A stretch of 64,000 nucleotides of DNA, from positions 4,417,444 to 4,481,443 of the forward strand of contig NZ_KQ033919.1 of NCBI RefSeq assembly GCF_000969825.1. The letters are read 5' to 3'. Shown one piece after another: positions 44,285 through 53,264 of the stretch (its first letter is position 1; each line of letters begins with the position of its first letter). The translations under genes were made by a program, and so were the position numbers. Under the pieces are notes generated by a model. The model was not told where the DNA came from, made no database searches, and saw only the letters and a program-made list of their open reading frames with translations. The stretch comes from Parabacteroides gordonii MS-1 = DSM 23371 (GTDB lineage: Bacteria > Bacteroidota > Bacteroidia > Bacteroidales > Tannerellaceae).

Positions 44285-44959
44285 ATGGAAGTTATCTACG
44301 AAGACAATCATATCATCGCGGTAAATAAAACCTGCCGCGAGATTGTACAAGGAGATAAAACCGGTGATACTCCTCTTTCGGAGATGCTCAAAGCATGGCT
44401 GAAGGAGAAGTATTGTAAACCGGGAAATGTCTATATAGGTGTGGCCCACCGGTTGGATCGTCCTGTCAGCGGCGTTGTCCTGTTTGCCAAAACAAGCAAA
44501 GCCCTTCCCCGCCTGAACGAAATGTTCCGGGTAGGAGAGGTGAAGAAGACGTATTGGGCGATCGTAAAGAACTGTCCGCCTGCCGATGAAGGCGAGCTGG
44601 TCAACTGGTTGGTACGCAACGAAAAACAAAATAAGAGTTATGCCTACGATACCGAACGGCCTGACTCTAAGAAAGCAATCCTGCACTATAAAGTGATTGC
44701 GCGTTCGGATAATTATTATTTACTTGAGATCGATCTGAAGACCGGACGTCATCACCAGATACGTTGCCAGCTGGCAAAGATGGGATGCCCGATCAAAGGC
44801 GACCTGAAATATGGAGCCGACCGCTCGAACAAAGACGGCGGTATTAGCCTTCACTCCCGTAGTGCCGAATTCATTCATCCGGTATCGAAAGAAGCGATAA
44901 AGATCGTGGCTCCTGTACCCGATGATAATCTTTGGAAGAGTATTTCGGCGGGACTATAA
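44285..44959 (+). CDS. RluA family pseudouridine synthase
   Basis: A 224-residue RNA-modifying enzyme that isomerises uridine in rRNA or tRNA. Catalytic Asp lies in HRLDRPVSGVVLFAKT, and ETGRHHQIRCQLA-type motif is present as LKTGRHHQIRCQLAKMG. No S4 domain, so a short RluA-type member. Target site unknown. Placed 1 bp after fabG, last gene of the operon, followed by a hairpin at 44984-45030. Confidence 0.9.
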   Translation: MEVIYEDNHIIAVNKTCREIVQGDKTGDTPLSEMLKAWLKEKYCKPGNVYIGVAHRLDRPVSGVVLFAKTSKALPRLNEMFRVGEVKKTYWAIVKNCPPADEGELVNWLVRNEKQNKSYAYDTERPDSKKAILHYKVIARSDNYYLLEIDLKTGRHHQIRCQLAKMGCPIKGDLKYGADRSNKDGGISLHSRSAEFIHPVSKEAIKIVAPVPDDNLWKSISAGL

Positions 44960-44983
44960 GAGTCAAAAGAAATAAAATAACAG

Positions 44984-45041
44984 GAAACTGCATTGAAATG
45001 TCATCAGGCACTTTGATGCAGTTTCTTTTTATTTATCTTTG
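44984..45041 (+). promoter_or_regulatory. Terminator of the upstream operon overlapping the GH43 promoter
   Basis: A hairpin (arms 44985-44993 and 45016-45025) followed by five T (45026-45030) would terminate the upstream operon. The -33 TTTG (45012-45015) of the next gene lies in its loop, and the -7 TATCTTTG is at 45034-45041, 18 bp further. Confidence 0.65.
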
Positions 45042-45077
45042 CCTGCTGTAATTGTGTTATTAATTAATAGGCAGACC

Positions 45078-46616
45078 ATGAAAAAGCTATTGACAATCTT
45101 ATTGTGTTCAGCATCCGTTACTCTGGGACTGGCACAGCAACAAACTTATTTTACCAACCCTGTTATCCACGGCGATGTAGCCGATCCCTCCATCATGCGG
45201 ATTGGCGAGACTTATTATGTTACAGGGACTTCCTCGGAATGGGCCCCTTATTATCCGGTATTTACTTCTTCCGATCTGGTGAACTGGAAGCAGACCGGCC
45301 ATATCTTTAAAGAGAAGCCGGCTTGGACGAAATCGTCTTTCTGGGCTCCCGAGTGGTATTATCATAATGGTAAAGTATATATGTATTATACCGCCCGTAA
45401 GGAGTCGGATAATATTTCATGCATCGGAGTGGCTGTAGCCGATTCGCCAACAGGGAAGTTTAAAGATTACGGCCCCATCGTCGAGTTTGGAAAAGAGGCG
45501 ATCGATGCCTTTATCCTTGAAGACAACGGACAGCTTTATATGACCTGGAAAGCTTACGGGTTGGATCAGCGTCCTATCGAATTGCTGGCCTGCAAGCTGA
45601 GTTCCGACGGCTTGCGCCTGGAAGGTGAGCCTTTCAGCTTGCTGCGTGATGATGAAAGACGGGGGATGGAAGGACAACATTGGTTTAAGCAAAACGGCTA
45701 TTACTATATTATCTATGCGGTAAACGGTTGTTGTGGCCCGGAGAGCGATTATGCGGTAGAGGTAGCCCGTTCGAAGAAACTGGCCGGCCCGTATGAGAAG
45801 TACGAAGGTAACCCGATCCTTCACGGTGGAAAAGATATCCAGTCTATCGGACATGGTACGCTGACCACTACGCCCGACGGACGTATGTTTTACCTTTGCC
45901 ATGCTTATAGCAGGGACAAAGACTTTTATCAGGGGCGGCAACCGCACTTGCAGGAGATGAGAATGGGCGGGGATAACTGGCCTTATTTCGTTACCGGGGA
46001 ATATGCCAGCCTGGCACAGCCCATGCCGTTCACCGACTGTGTGCAGGAGCCTATCTTTGATTTTACCGACGACTTCACGGCAACGGCCCTTCGCCCCGAA
46101 TGGAGTTGGAATTATCCGTATGCCGATGTAAAAACGGAATTGAAAGGCGGTAACCTGTCTTTATGCGGTTCTCCGAAACCGGGTATCAAGACGGGTAATG
46201 CACTTTGCCTGCGCCCTTCGACTGCCGACTATACGCTGGAGACTGCTGTCGTAAACCAGAACGAAAGCTGGAAAGGCGTCGTTATGTATGGCGATGACAA
46301 TAACCTGCTGACACTCGGTTGCGAAGCAGACCGCCTGAAGCTAAAAGCCGTGAACGACGGCAAAGAGTTGATCCTGGCCGATATGAAACTGCCGGCTTCT
46401 TCCTTGTATCTCCGGATGAAGGTGACAGACGGTATCCGTTGCTCGTTTACTTATAGTGAAGATGGCAGGAAGTGGAAGGAGATAGAATACGATCTTTCCC
46501 CCTCTGCCTTGAAATCCCTAGTCCGTTGGGATCGCATTTCCCGTCCCGGACTGTATCAGCAGGGTGCTTTGGATAAACCGGCAGTGTATGGGTATTGCTG
46601 GTTACGGAATGAATAA
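45078..46616 (+). CDS. GH43-family glycoside hydrolase
   Basis: A 512-residue exported beta-xylosidase/alpha-L-arabinofuranosidase-like enzyme. The signal peptide is MKKLLTILLCSASVTLGLAQ. The five-bladed propeller follows with catalytic-base region DVADPSIM, modulator Asp region EAIDAFILEDNGQLYMTWK and acid region RGMEGQHWFKQNG. A C-terminal beta-sandwich (from about 335) resembles the GH43 accessory domain. The start at 45078 fits the signal peptide and the promoter better than the upstream frame from 45039. Substrate is inferred only at family level (plant arabinoxylan). It stands alone, without a SusC/D pair. Confidence 0.88.
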   Translation: MKKLLTILLCSASVTLGLAQQQTYFTNPVIHGDVADPSIMRIGETYYVTGTSSEWAPYYPVFTSSDLVNWKQTGHIFKEKPAWTKSSFWAPEWYYHNGKVYMYYTARKESDNISCIGVAVADSPTGKFKDYGPIVEFGKEAIDAFILEDNGQLYMTWKAYGLDQRPIELLACKLSSDGLRLEGEPFSLLRDDERRGMEGQHWFKQNGYYYIIYAVNGCCGPESDYAVEVARSKKLAGPYEKYEGNPILHGGKDIQSIGHGTLTTTPDGRMFYLCHAYSRDKDFYQGRQPHLQEMRMGGDNWPYFVTGEYASLAQPMPFTDCVQEPIFDFTDDFTATALRPEWSWNYPYADVKTELKGGNLSLCGSPKPGIKTGNALCLRPSTADYTLETAVVNQNESWKGVVMYGDDNNLLTLGCEADRLKLKAVNDGKELILADMKLPASSLYLRMKVTDGIRCSFTYSEDGRKWKEIEYDLSPSALKSLVRWDRISRPGLYQQGALDKPAVYGYCWLRNE

Positions 46617-46635
46617 GAGCAGAAAATAACAAAGG

Positions 46636-47577
46636 TTATTCAGGCTTGCCCTGTGCAGCCTGATAACCTTCCAGTTGTGCCCTCGATTTACTTTGGGTAA
46701 CAATATATACACCCGAAAAGACCAGTGCTACCGCTATGCCTTTCATGACTCCGAAAGTGTCCATTCCCCAAAGTACGGCGATCAGTGAAGCGACTATCGG
46801 CTGTACGTAATTGTACATACAGGCAACTGTCGGACGCAGCAAAGTCTGTCCGATAGGGATAAACAAATAGGGCAGGAAGGTTCCACCAATAACAACGTAG
46901 GCGATACCCAGGTATAACTCCGCTGGCAGGTTTGCAAAGTCGATCGCTGAAATATGATTGAAGGTGAACGGTATCGTACAGATGGAAGCGTAGGTAAACA
47001 TCCACTTCATCAGCGTAATAGGAGAGTATTTGCCTATCAGCCCCTTGAACAGTACGAAATAGAAAGAGAAGCTAAACTGTGCCAACAGGCAAAGCAGGTC
47101 ACCCCATATATTGCTGCTTTTCCCTCCTCCGGCAGCTGCGCTCTGGCTGCTTAGGATAAGTAATAAAGCTCCGGCAGCCCCGACAAAGATCCCTATCACT
47201 TTCTTTCCGGTGACAGGCTCTTTCAGGTAGAAGGCCGCAATGATCATCGTGATGATGGGGGTTGTGGTGGTAACGATAGAGGCGTTGATCGGCGATGTCA
47301 AAGAAACTCCGAAAATAAATGATCCCTGGTTCAGAACGATCCCCAGCAATGCGGCGAAGAACAGCTTCATAAGATCCTGATGGTTGACATGCTCTTTTTT
47401 CGTGAAGAGCGAAGCCAGCCAGAATATAACGGCTGCTCCTACCATGCGGAACGTAGTAAGTGATAACGCGCTGATTGGGCCTGCTATTAACACTGCTTTC
47501 GATACAGGAGACATCAATCCCCATAAGATATTGGCCCCCAGCATTGCCAGATGCCCTTTATAAGCCTGAGATTTCAT
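46636..47577 (-). CDS. EamA/DMT family transporter
   Basis: A 313-residue membrane protein with ten hydrophobic segments in two EamA repeats: MLGANILWGLMSPVSKAVL in the first, and LFKGLIGKYSPITLMKW at the start of the second. Drug/metabolite exporter superfamily; substrate unknown. Convergent with GH43. Its -7 box is at 47598-47605. Confidence 0.9.
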   Translation of the reverse strand: MKSQAYKGHLAMLGANILWGLMSPVSKAVLIAGPISALSLTTFRMVGAAVIFWLASLFTKKEHVNHQDLMKLFFAALLGIVLNQGSFIFGVSLTSPINASIVTTTTPIITMIIAAFYLKEPVTGKKVIGIFVGAAGALLLILSSQSAAAGGGKSSNIWGDLLCLLAQFSFSFYFVLFKGLIGKYSPITLMKWMFTYASICTIPFTFNHISAIDFANLPAELYLGIAYVVIGGTFLPYLFIPIGQTLLRPTVACMYNYVQPIVASLIAVLWGMDTFGVMKGIAVALVFSGVYIVTQSKSRAQLEGYQAAQGKPE

Positions 47578-47597
47578 TTTGCCTTATTTAATGGGTA

Positions 47598-47605
47598 CAA
47601 AGGTA
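47598..47605 (-). promoter_or_regulatory. -7 box of the EamA transporter gene
   Basis: Minus-strand TACCTTTG, 20 bp upstream of the ATG. Confidence 0.65.
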
Positions 47606-47616
47606 ATGGCTTTTCC

Positions 47617-47656
47617 ATAAAAAAGTGCATGAAAAGATAGATCCTTCCATGCACTT
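47617..47656 (-). terminator. Terminator after the class I aldolase gene
   Basis: 9-bp stem AAGTGCATG/CATGCACTT (47623-47631, 47648-47656) followed by a T run on the minus strand. Confidence 0.85.
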
Positions 47657-47676
47657 CCTATATATTTATCGGTCGT

Positions 47677-48735
47677 TTATGCGATCGTAATCTCCGGATC
47701 GAGATAAACATTCTGGATCGTATGCAATAGCTCGACACCGTCTTTCATCGAACGTTGGAAAGCCTTACGTCCGCTGATCAGTCCCATGCCACCGGCACGT
47801 TTGTTCACGACTGCGGTAATAACGGCTTCTTTCAGGTCGGAAGCTCCGTGTGATTCACCGCCGGAGTTGATCAGGCCGATGCGTCCCATATAACCGTTCG
47901 CTACCTGGTAACGGCAGAGGTCGATCGGGTGTTCGGTTGCCAGTTCGGTGTACATCTTCTGGTCTACTTTGCCGAAGTTGATAGCTGTAAACCCACCGTT
48001 ATTGGAAGGTAACTTCTGTTTTACGATATCCGCTTTGATCGTTACCCCCAGGTGGTTGGCCTGTCCGGTAAGGTCGGCGGCAGAATGGTAATCGACGCCG
48101 TCTTTCTTGAAATCGTTGTTTCTTAAGTAACACCAGAGAACGGTGGCCATACCCAGCTCGTGGGCATATTCGAATGCATCGGCTATCTCTACCAGTTGAT
48201 CGCGACTTTCGGCAGAACCGAAATAGATCGTTGCTCCTACGGCGGCCGCTCCCATGTTCCATGCTTCTTTTACGGTTCCGAACATCACTTGGTTGTAACT
48301 GTTCGGGTAGGTAAGCAGTTCGTTATGGTTGAGCTTTACGAGGAACGGTATTTTGTGTGCATATTTGCGCGCTACTACTCCTAAGTTACCGAAGGTGGAA
48401 GCCACCGCGTTGCAACCGCCCTCGATGGCCAGTTTCACGATATTTTCCGGATCGAAATAAATAGGGTTCGGAGCAAATGAAGCACCGGCTGTATGTTCAA
48501 TGTCCTGGTCTACCGGAAGGATAGACAGGTATCCTGTATTTGCCAGACGTCCGTGTCCCAGCATCCTTTGCAGGTTATTTAATGTTTGGATGTTTCTGTC
48601 CGTATTGATCCATATATCATCTATCGTAGAAGGTGATGGAATATGGATCAGCGATTTGTCGATCGTTTTACATGTATGGCCGAGATAATACTCCGCCTTG
48701 TCGCCTAATAAGCTTGTAATCTTTAATGTATCCAT
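47677..48735 (-). CDS. fbaB: Fructose-bisphosphate aldolase class I (FbaB/DhnA type)
   Basis: A 352-residue Schiff-base aldolase cleaving fructose 1,6-bisphosphate. Recognised by [56 protein letters not shown] and [16 protein letters not shown] (probable Schiff-base Lys), plus [19 protein letters not shown]. The frame is open upstream to 48798, but MDTLKIT at 48735 is the family start. Monocistronic with a strong terminator. Confidence 0.93.
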   Translation of the reverse strand: MDTLKITSLLGDKAEYYLGHTCKTIDKSLIHIPSPSTIDDIWINTDRNIQTLNNLQRMLGHGRLANTGYLSILPVDQDIEHTAGASFAPNPIYFDPENIVKLAIEGGCNAVASTFGNLGVVARKYAHKIPFLVKLNHNELLTYPNSYNQVMFGTVKEAWNMGAAAVGATIYFGSAESRDQLVEIADAFEYAHELGMATVLWCYLRNNDFKKDGVDYHSAADLTGQANHLGVTIKADIVKQKLPSNNGGFTAINFGKVDQKMYTELATEHPIDLCRYQVANGYMGRIGLINSGGESHGASDLKEAVITAVVNKRAGGMGLISGRKAFQRSMKDGVELLHTIQNVYLDPEITIA

Positions 48736-48852
48736 AATATATGCAAGTTTTAGAATGAAACACTTCCCGGCTGGAATAGGTTTCATAGTTTTTGTCAATT
48801 AACAGATAGAATATATCTATTGCCTATTTCTTGCCCTTTAGATTTGTTTGGT

Positions 48853-48860
48853 TAATTTTG
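48853..48860 (+). promoter_or_regulatory. -7 box of the rubrerythrin gene
   Basis: TAATTTTG (TAnnTTTG), 62 bp upstream of the ATG. Confidence 0.6.
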
Positions 48861-48922
48861 TCGCAGCGAATAACAAAGATTATATATACTAATAGTTTTA
48901 CAACCAATAAAATTTTACGAAG

Positions 48923-49474
48923 ATGAAAAAGAAATGGATCTGCACAGTATGTGGTTATGTTCATGAAGGTGACGAAGCTCCCGAATTCTGTCCGCAATGT
49001 AAACAACCGAAAAGCAAGTTCAAGGAACTGGTGGAAACAACCGGTGCTTTGCAGTTTGTAGACGAACACGTATTAGGCGTAGCTAAAGGTGTCGACCCTG
49101 TTATTCTTGAAGGTCTTAACGCTCACTTCATGGGAGAATGTACTGAAGTAGGTATGTATCTGGCAATGAGCCGTCAGGCTGACCGCGAAGGTTATCCTGA
49201 AGTGGCAGAAGCATTCAAACGTTATGCATGGGAAGAAGCTGAACATGCTGCTAAGTTTGCCGAATTGCTGGGTGATGTGGTTTGGGATACAAAAACAAAC
49301 CTGAAAAAACGTATGGAAGCGGAAGCCGGTGCATGCGAAGATAAAAAACGTATCGCTACTTTGGCAAAACAACAGAATCTGGATGCTATCCACGATACTG
49401 TACACGAAATGTGTAAAGACGAAGCTCGTCATGGTAAAGGCTTCGAAGGATTATATAACCGTTATTTCAAGTAA
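48923..49474 (+). CDS. Reverse rubrerythrin (NADH peroxidase family)
   Basis: A 183-residue iron protein detoxifying hydrogen peroxide in anaerobes. The rubredoxin-like domain comes first, with [10 protein letters not shown] and [11 protein letters not shown]. The diiron four-helix bundle follows, with ligand Glu/His in [34 protein letters not shown] and [15 protein letters not shown]. The order is reversed relative to classical rubrerythrin. Monocistronic with its own -7 box and terminator. Probably induced by oxidative stress (family knowledge). Confidence 0.93.
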   Translation: MKKKWICTVCGYVHEGDEAPEFCPQCKQPKSKFKELVETTGALQFVDEHVLGVAKGVDPVILEGLNAHFMGECTEVGMYLAMSRQADREGYPEVAEAFKRYAWEEAEHAAKFAELLGDVVWDTKTNLKKRMEAEAGACEDKKRIATLAKQQNLDAIHDTVHEMCKDEARHGKGFEGLYNRYFK

Positions 49475-49505
49475 TAACGATAATTCGTTTTGTTAATATG
49501 GGGAA

Positions 49506-49533
49506 GGGGATACATTTTGTATCTCCTTTTTTT
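49506..49533 (+). terminator. Terminator after rubrerythrin
   Basis: Stem GGGGATAC/GTATCTCC with a 5-nt loop and seven T after it. Confidence 0.85.
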
Positions 49534-49604
49534 ATGTAAAAAAGACTGTTTGGAGAATAACGACACGAAATTATCTATACATTTGCTGCGTCAACCACAG
49601 AAAA

Positions 49605-49691
49605 GGAAAGCTGCCAGAGTGGTCGAATGGGCCGCACTCGAAATGCGGTGAGCGGGTAACTGCTCCGGGGGTTCGAATCCCTCGCTCTCCG
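49605..49691 (+). tRNA. tRNA-Ser(CGA)
   Basis: 87-nt cloverleaf with the long variable arm of tRNA-Ser and anticodon CGA in the loop CTCGAAA. Acceptor arms GGAAAGC and GCTCTCC leave an A4:C69 mismatch. A TACATTTG box stands at 49578-49585. An integrase gene follows, so its 3' end is the likely integration site. Confidence 0.93.
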
Positions 49692-49697
49692 CTGAAC
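49671..49697 (+). other. Putative attachment site (attL) at the tRNA-Ser 3' end
   Basis: The T arm and acceptor end adjoin foreign-looking DNA and a tyrosine integrase 270 bp away, the usual layout of a tRNA-targeted element. The second copy should lie beyond the window; it was not seen here. Confidence 0.45.
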
Positions 49698-49727
49698 GTG
49701 CTGGACAGAAATGGTCAGCAAACGGAC

Positions 49728-49765
49728 AAAAAGCTACAAATCAATGATTTGTGGCTTTTTTTATT
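49728..49765 (+). terminator. Terminator after tRNA-Ser
   Basis: Stem with arms AAAAAGC..ACAAATCA and TGATTTGT..GCTTTTT, ending in seven T. The rest of 49766-49937 shows no gene. Confidence 0.8.
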
Positions 49766-49937
49766 GCCCGAAAGTCCTGCTTCCAAGACTTCAAAAGTAC
49801 GGTAAAAGACAAAGTTTCGTTACTAAATCGTTACCTATTCCCCGCCGGACAAAAACGGTAACGATTTGTCCATAAATGACCTGATAATGACTTGATTAGT
49901 CCATAGTCTGCATAACTCGAAAACGAGAGGTAAAAAT

Positions 49938-49945
49938 TAATTTTG
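49938..49945 (+). promoter_or_regulatory. -7 box of the integrase gene
   Basis: TAATTTTG (TAnnTTTG), 19 bp upstream of the ATG. Confidence 0.55.
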
Positions 49946-49964
49946 CAACTAAAAAAAGTGAGTT

Positions 49965-51194
49965 ATGAAATCGACATTCAAGGTTCTTTTTTATTTGAAG
50001 AAAGGTTCTGAAAAGAAAAACGGCGAGGTTATGATTATGGCACGCATCACCATAGACGGCAAACTTTGCCAGTTCAGTACGAAACAGAGCATCCAGCCCG
50101 ACAACTGGAGCATTACTGCGGGCAAAGCCAAAGGCAGGGATGCCGGGAGGATAAACGCCCTTTTGGACGACATACGTTCTTCCCTGAATACCATTTACCA
50201 CGAAATGCAGCGGCGTGACAATTACGTGACCGCCGAGAAAGTGAAAAACGAGTTCTTGGGACACAGCGAGAGCCACGAAACAATCCTTTCATTGTTCCAA
50301 AAGCACAATGACGATGTGAAGCAGCTTGTAGGCATATCCAAGACGATAGCGACCTACCGCAAGTATGAAGTGACCCGCCGCCACCTCGCTGAATTTATCC
50401 AAAGCAAGTACAACGTATCGGACATATCCATAAAGGAGATAAGCCCGATGTTCATTACCGATTTTGAGTTGTATTTGCGTACCGCCTGCAAGTGCGGCTA
50501 CAACACCACCGCCAAGTTCATGCAGTTCTTCAAGCGTATCATCATCATCGCCCGTAACAACGGCATACTGGTGGGCGACCCTTTCGCCAGCTACAAAATC
50601 CGGCTGGAAAAAGTGGACAGGGGTTATCTGACAGAGGACGAGATTAAAATTATCCTTAAAAAGAAAATGGTTTCCGAACGGCTGGAACACGTCAGGGACT
50701 TGTTCGTCTTTTCCTGTTTCTGCGGTCTGGCATACAGCGATGTCGCCAATTTGCGGCAGGAGAATATCCAAAAGTCTTTTGACGGCAACCTTTGGATAAT
50801 CACCAAGCGGGTAAAGACCAACACGGACGTGAATGTCCCCCTGCTGGATATTCCCAAGATGATTTTGAAGAAGTACAAGGGCAAGTTGCCGGACGGCAAG
50901 ATACTTCCCGTAATCAGCAATCAGAAGCTAAACGCCTACTTGAAAGAGATTGCCGATATATGCGGTATTAAAAAGAACCTGACATTCCACCTTGCCCGGC
51001 ACACGTTCGCCACGACCACCACGCTGTCAAAGGGCGTACCCATTGAAACGGTGTCCAAGATGCTGGGACACACAAACATAGAAACTACGCAAATCTACGC
51101 CCGCATCACCAACAGCAAGATAGGCAGCGATATGCAGGGGCTTGACAAGAAGTTTGTCGGCATTGAGAAGATTTACAAGGAAGTTGCCATGTAA
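49965..51194 (+). CDS. Tyrosine integrase of the conjugative element
   Basis: A 409-residue tyrosine recombinase of the Bacteroidetes Tn/ICE type. The arm-binding domain (about 1-90) begins MKSTFKVLFYLKKGSEKKNG. The SAM-like core domain covers about 105-205. The catalytic domain has HLARHTFATT (His-x2-Arg), LGHTNIETTQIYA (His and nucleophile Tyr) and VSKMLG. At the first Arg position it reads FCGLAYSDVANL, without the usual Arg; IntDOT also lacks that Arg. It lies 274 bp after tRNA-Ser and would integrate the element into its 3' end. Confidence 0.9.
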   Translation: MKSTFKVLFYLKKGSEKKNGEVMIMARITIDGKLCQFSTKQSIQPDNWSITAGKAKGRDAGRINALLDDIRSSLNTIYHEMQRRDNYVTAEKVKNEFLGHSESHETILSLFQKHNDDVKQLVGISKTIATYRKYEVTRRHLAEFIQSKYNVSDISIKEISPMFITDFELYLRTACKCGYNTTAKFMQFFKRIIIIARNNGILVGDPFASYKIRLEKVDRGYLTEDEIKIILKKKMVSERLEHVRDLFVFSCFCGLAYSDVANLRQENIQKSFDGNLWIITKRVKTNTDVNVPLLDIPKMILKKYKGKLPDGKILPVISNQKLNAYLKEIADICGIKKNLTFHLARHTFATTTTLSKGVPIETVSKMLGHTNIETTQIYARITNSKIGSDMQGLDKKFVGIEKIYKEVAM

Positions 51195-51278
51195 TCTTGA
51201 TTATATGGAACTGGTCACAATTTGTGACCAGTCCTTACTATTATTCCAACATTGCTAAATCTCCTAAAATATACGATT

Positions 51279-51809
51279 ATGGATTTGCAGATTATCCAAA
51301 ACAAGATTTTTGAGGTCAGAAGTTGCCGGGTGATGCTCGATTATCATTTGGCAGAACTCTACCAAGTGGAAACACGAGCCTTGAAGCAGGCGGTCAAGCG
51401 CAATATCGAGCGTTTTCCGGGTGATTTTATGTTTGTACTCACCCAAGAGGAAGCTAACTTGCTGTTATCCATAGGGGTATCACAAAATGTGATACCCCCT
51501 GCTTACAACTTCGGCGTTGCTATGCCTATGGCTTTCACCGAGCAGGGCGTAGCCATGCTTTCTTCGGTTCTCCGCTCCAAAGTAGCCATAGAAGTAAACA
51601 TTTCAATCATGCGGGCTTTTGTCCTCATGCGCCAAATGGCAATCGGTTACGAGGAACTGTCAAGGCGCATCGAGGAACTGGAGGTAAGCACCGATGCGCA
51701 GTTCAACGAACTGTACCAAGTCCTTACCCAGCTTTTGAGCCAGTCGAAACAACAGAAAGAACGCCGTCCGGTAGGTTTCGTTACCTATAACCGTGGCAAG
51801 AACGAATAG
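51279..51809 (+). CDS. ORF6N domain protein
   Basis: A 176-residue protein with an N-terminal ORF6N/KilA-N-like DNA-binding domain (IIQNKIFEVRSCRVMLDYHLAELYQVETRALKQAVKRN...). That fold ends near NVIPPAYNFGVAMPMAFTEQGVAML, then a helical C-terminus (LSRRIEELEVSTDAQFNELYQVLTQLLSQSK) follows. Common in phages and mobile elements; likely a regulator. The start at 51279 (MDLQII) is chosen over the upstream in-frame codon at 51252, as family members begin there. Confidence 0.85.
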   Translation: MDLQIIQNKIFEVRSCRVMLDYHLAELYQVETRALKQAVKRNIERFPGDFMFVLTQEEANLLLSIGVSQNVIPPAYNFGVAMPMAFTEQGVAMLSSVLRSKVAIEVNISIMRAFVLMRQMAIGYEELSRRIEELEVSTDAQFNELYQVLTQLLSQSKQQKERRPVGFVTYNRGKNE

Positions 51810-52443
51810 GTAACGATTTCGGTAACGAAATTCCACTTAATAACCTATATCCCAGCATTGTACATTCTTCCACCTTGCGGGCAGTCTACCGACTACCCGC
51901 ATTTTTTATATCCTTTTCCAACTGGCACATTTCCCGAAACGCCAGCCGTGCGTGGCATGGCTGACTGTATTTCGTGAAAAGAGCCGTTGGAAACCCGCAC
52001 AAGCGTATTGCAAGCAAGCTCACAACACCCTTGCCTTTCCCGCCCGCATGGAGTGTTCCCTAAAAGATGAAAGAGAACAGGCACTTTTCCCCAGTTTCCC
52101 TATTTGTAAATCTTCCTCTTACGCAGTCCCCCAGCCGGGACAGTCGTTTTAATCATTTCAATAGGCAAAGGTAGTTACGTGTTCTTCACGATTTTGCAAG
52201 GTCGAGCCGTTCCGGTTTGGCGAAAAAATCTTCCCTGCCTTGCGAGGTATTTTTTGCCCAAAACCTTGCAAACTCTAAACACTACCCTTTTACGCCTATG
52301 TGAAACGAAAACGACCGACCCGACCGGAAGACGCATAAAAAAAAAGTCGGATTTACGGGAAACAGGAAAAAAATTCAGTGAAACTTCAACTCCCTCACCT
52401 CTCAAATCCGCATAAAATTAAAAACTTAAAAAATTACAGCAAT
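51810..52443. other. Noncoding stretch between the ORF6N gene and ardA
   Basis: No convincing gene. A hairpin with GCGGGCAGT/ACTACCCGC arms and a T run (51877-51909) probably terminates the ORF6N transcript. An inverted repeat lies at 52193-52272. Confidence 0.55.
52193..52272 (+). repeat. Inverted repeat upstream of ardA
   Basis: Perfect 10-bp arms TTTGCAAGGT (52193-52202) and ACCTTGCAAA (52263-52272) around 60 bp that also contain the partial palindrome CCTTGCGAGG. The ardA start is 171 bp downstream. Confidence 0.75.
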
Positions 52444-52977
52444 ATGGAAGCAAAGGTATTATCGGAAGCAAAAGTTTATGTAGGCACTTATGCCAAGTAC
52501 AACAACGGTTCATTGTCCGGCGCATGGCTCGACCTTTCGGACTATTCGGACAAGGAAGAATTTTATGAAGCCTGCCGGGAACTTCACAAGGACGAGGAAG
52601 ATGCGGAATACATGTTTCAGGACTGGGAGAACGTGCCGGAGGGCTTAATCGGCGAAAGCTGGATTTCTGAAAACTTCTTCGCCCTGCGTGATGCGGTGGA
52701 GGATTTGAGCGACACCGAGCAGGAAGCCTTTTTCGTGTGGTGCAACTATAAAAGCCATGATTTGGGCGAGGAAGATGCGGACGACCTTGTACGTGATTTC
52801 CGGGACGAGTATCTGGGTCAATATGACGATGAAGAAGATTTCGCCTATGAAATTATCGAGGAATGCTACGACCTGCCGGAGTTCGCAAAGACCTATTTCG
52901 ATTATGAAAAGTTCGCCCGTGACCTTTTTATGTGCGATTACTGGTTTGATGACGGTTTTGTGTTCCGTGCGGCATAA
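52444..52977 (+). CDS. ardA: Anti-restriction protein ArdA
   Basis: A 177-residue acidic DNA mimic that inhibits type I restriction systems and helps an incoming element survive. Typical start EAKVYVGTYAKYNNGSLSGAWLDLSDYSDKEEFYEACRELH, then several acidic repeats (GEEDADDLVRDF, YDDEEDFAYEIIEECY). The frame is open from 52378, but MEAKVLSEAKVYVGTY at 52444 is the family start. First of a plus-strand group of small cargo genes in the leading region of the element. Confidence 0.92.
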   Translation: MEAKVLSEAKVYVGTYAKYNNGSLSGAWLDLSDYSDKEEFYEACRELHKDEEDAEYMFQDWENVPEGLIGESWISENFFALRDAVEDLSDTEQEAFFVWCNYKSHDLGEEDADDLVRDFRDEYLGQYDDEEDFAYEIIEECYDLPEFAKTYFDYEKFARDLFMCDYWFDDGFVFRAA

Positions 52978-53029
52978 CAACCAATCCGGGCGGGGTGTCA
53001 AAGCCCTGCCCGTTAAAAACGACCAAGCG

Positions 53030-53242
53030 ATGAAACGGAAAAGCATTTATAAAATCCTTTGGCGGGTGTTGCTGCTCTGCCTTGCATGGCGGTTTACCAG
53101 CGTAGCCGGAGCAGGCACGGCGATAACGGCGTATATCGTGTTTTGTGCCGCCCGTTTCCTGCTCCGGGTCTGCCTTTCAGCCCTTTATGCGCTGGGCGTG
53201 GCTCTGCTTTTCCTGCTGTTGCTTTCTTTACTGATATTATAA
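53030..53242 (+). CDS. Small hydrophobic membrane protein
   Basis: A 70-residue protein starting MKRKSIYKILWRVLLLCLAWRF, with two hydrophobic segments (about 8-38 and 45-69) and a basic N-terminus, so probably inner-membrane. It lies 52 bp after ardA on the same strand. I do not recognise a family. An overlapping longer frame from 52757 exists but overlaps ardA and looks like a shadow. Confidence 0.55.
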   Translation: MKRKSIYKILWRVLLLCLAWRFTSVAGAGTAITAYIVFCAARFLLRVCLSALYALGVALLFLLLLSLLIL

Positions 53243-53264
53243 CCATTAAAAAAAATAGAACATC

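Noticed and set aside
51952..52415. Two short plus-strand frames (51952-52152, 52179-52415)
   Set aside because: No domain or conserved composition; the second covers the inverted repeat upstream of ardA.
52757..53029. N-terminal extension of the small membrane protein frame
   Set aside because: Overlaps ardA in another frame; the Met at 53030 gives a compact two-helix protein.
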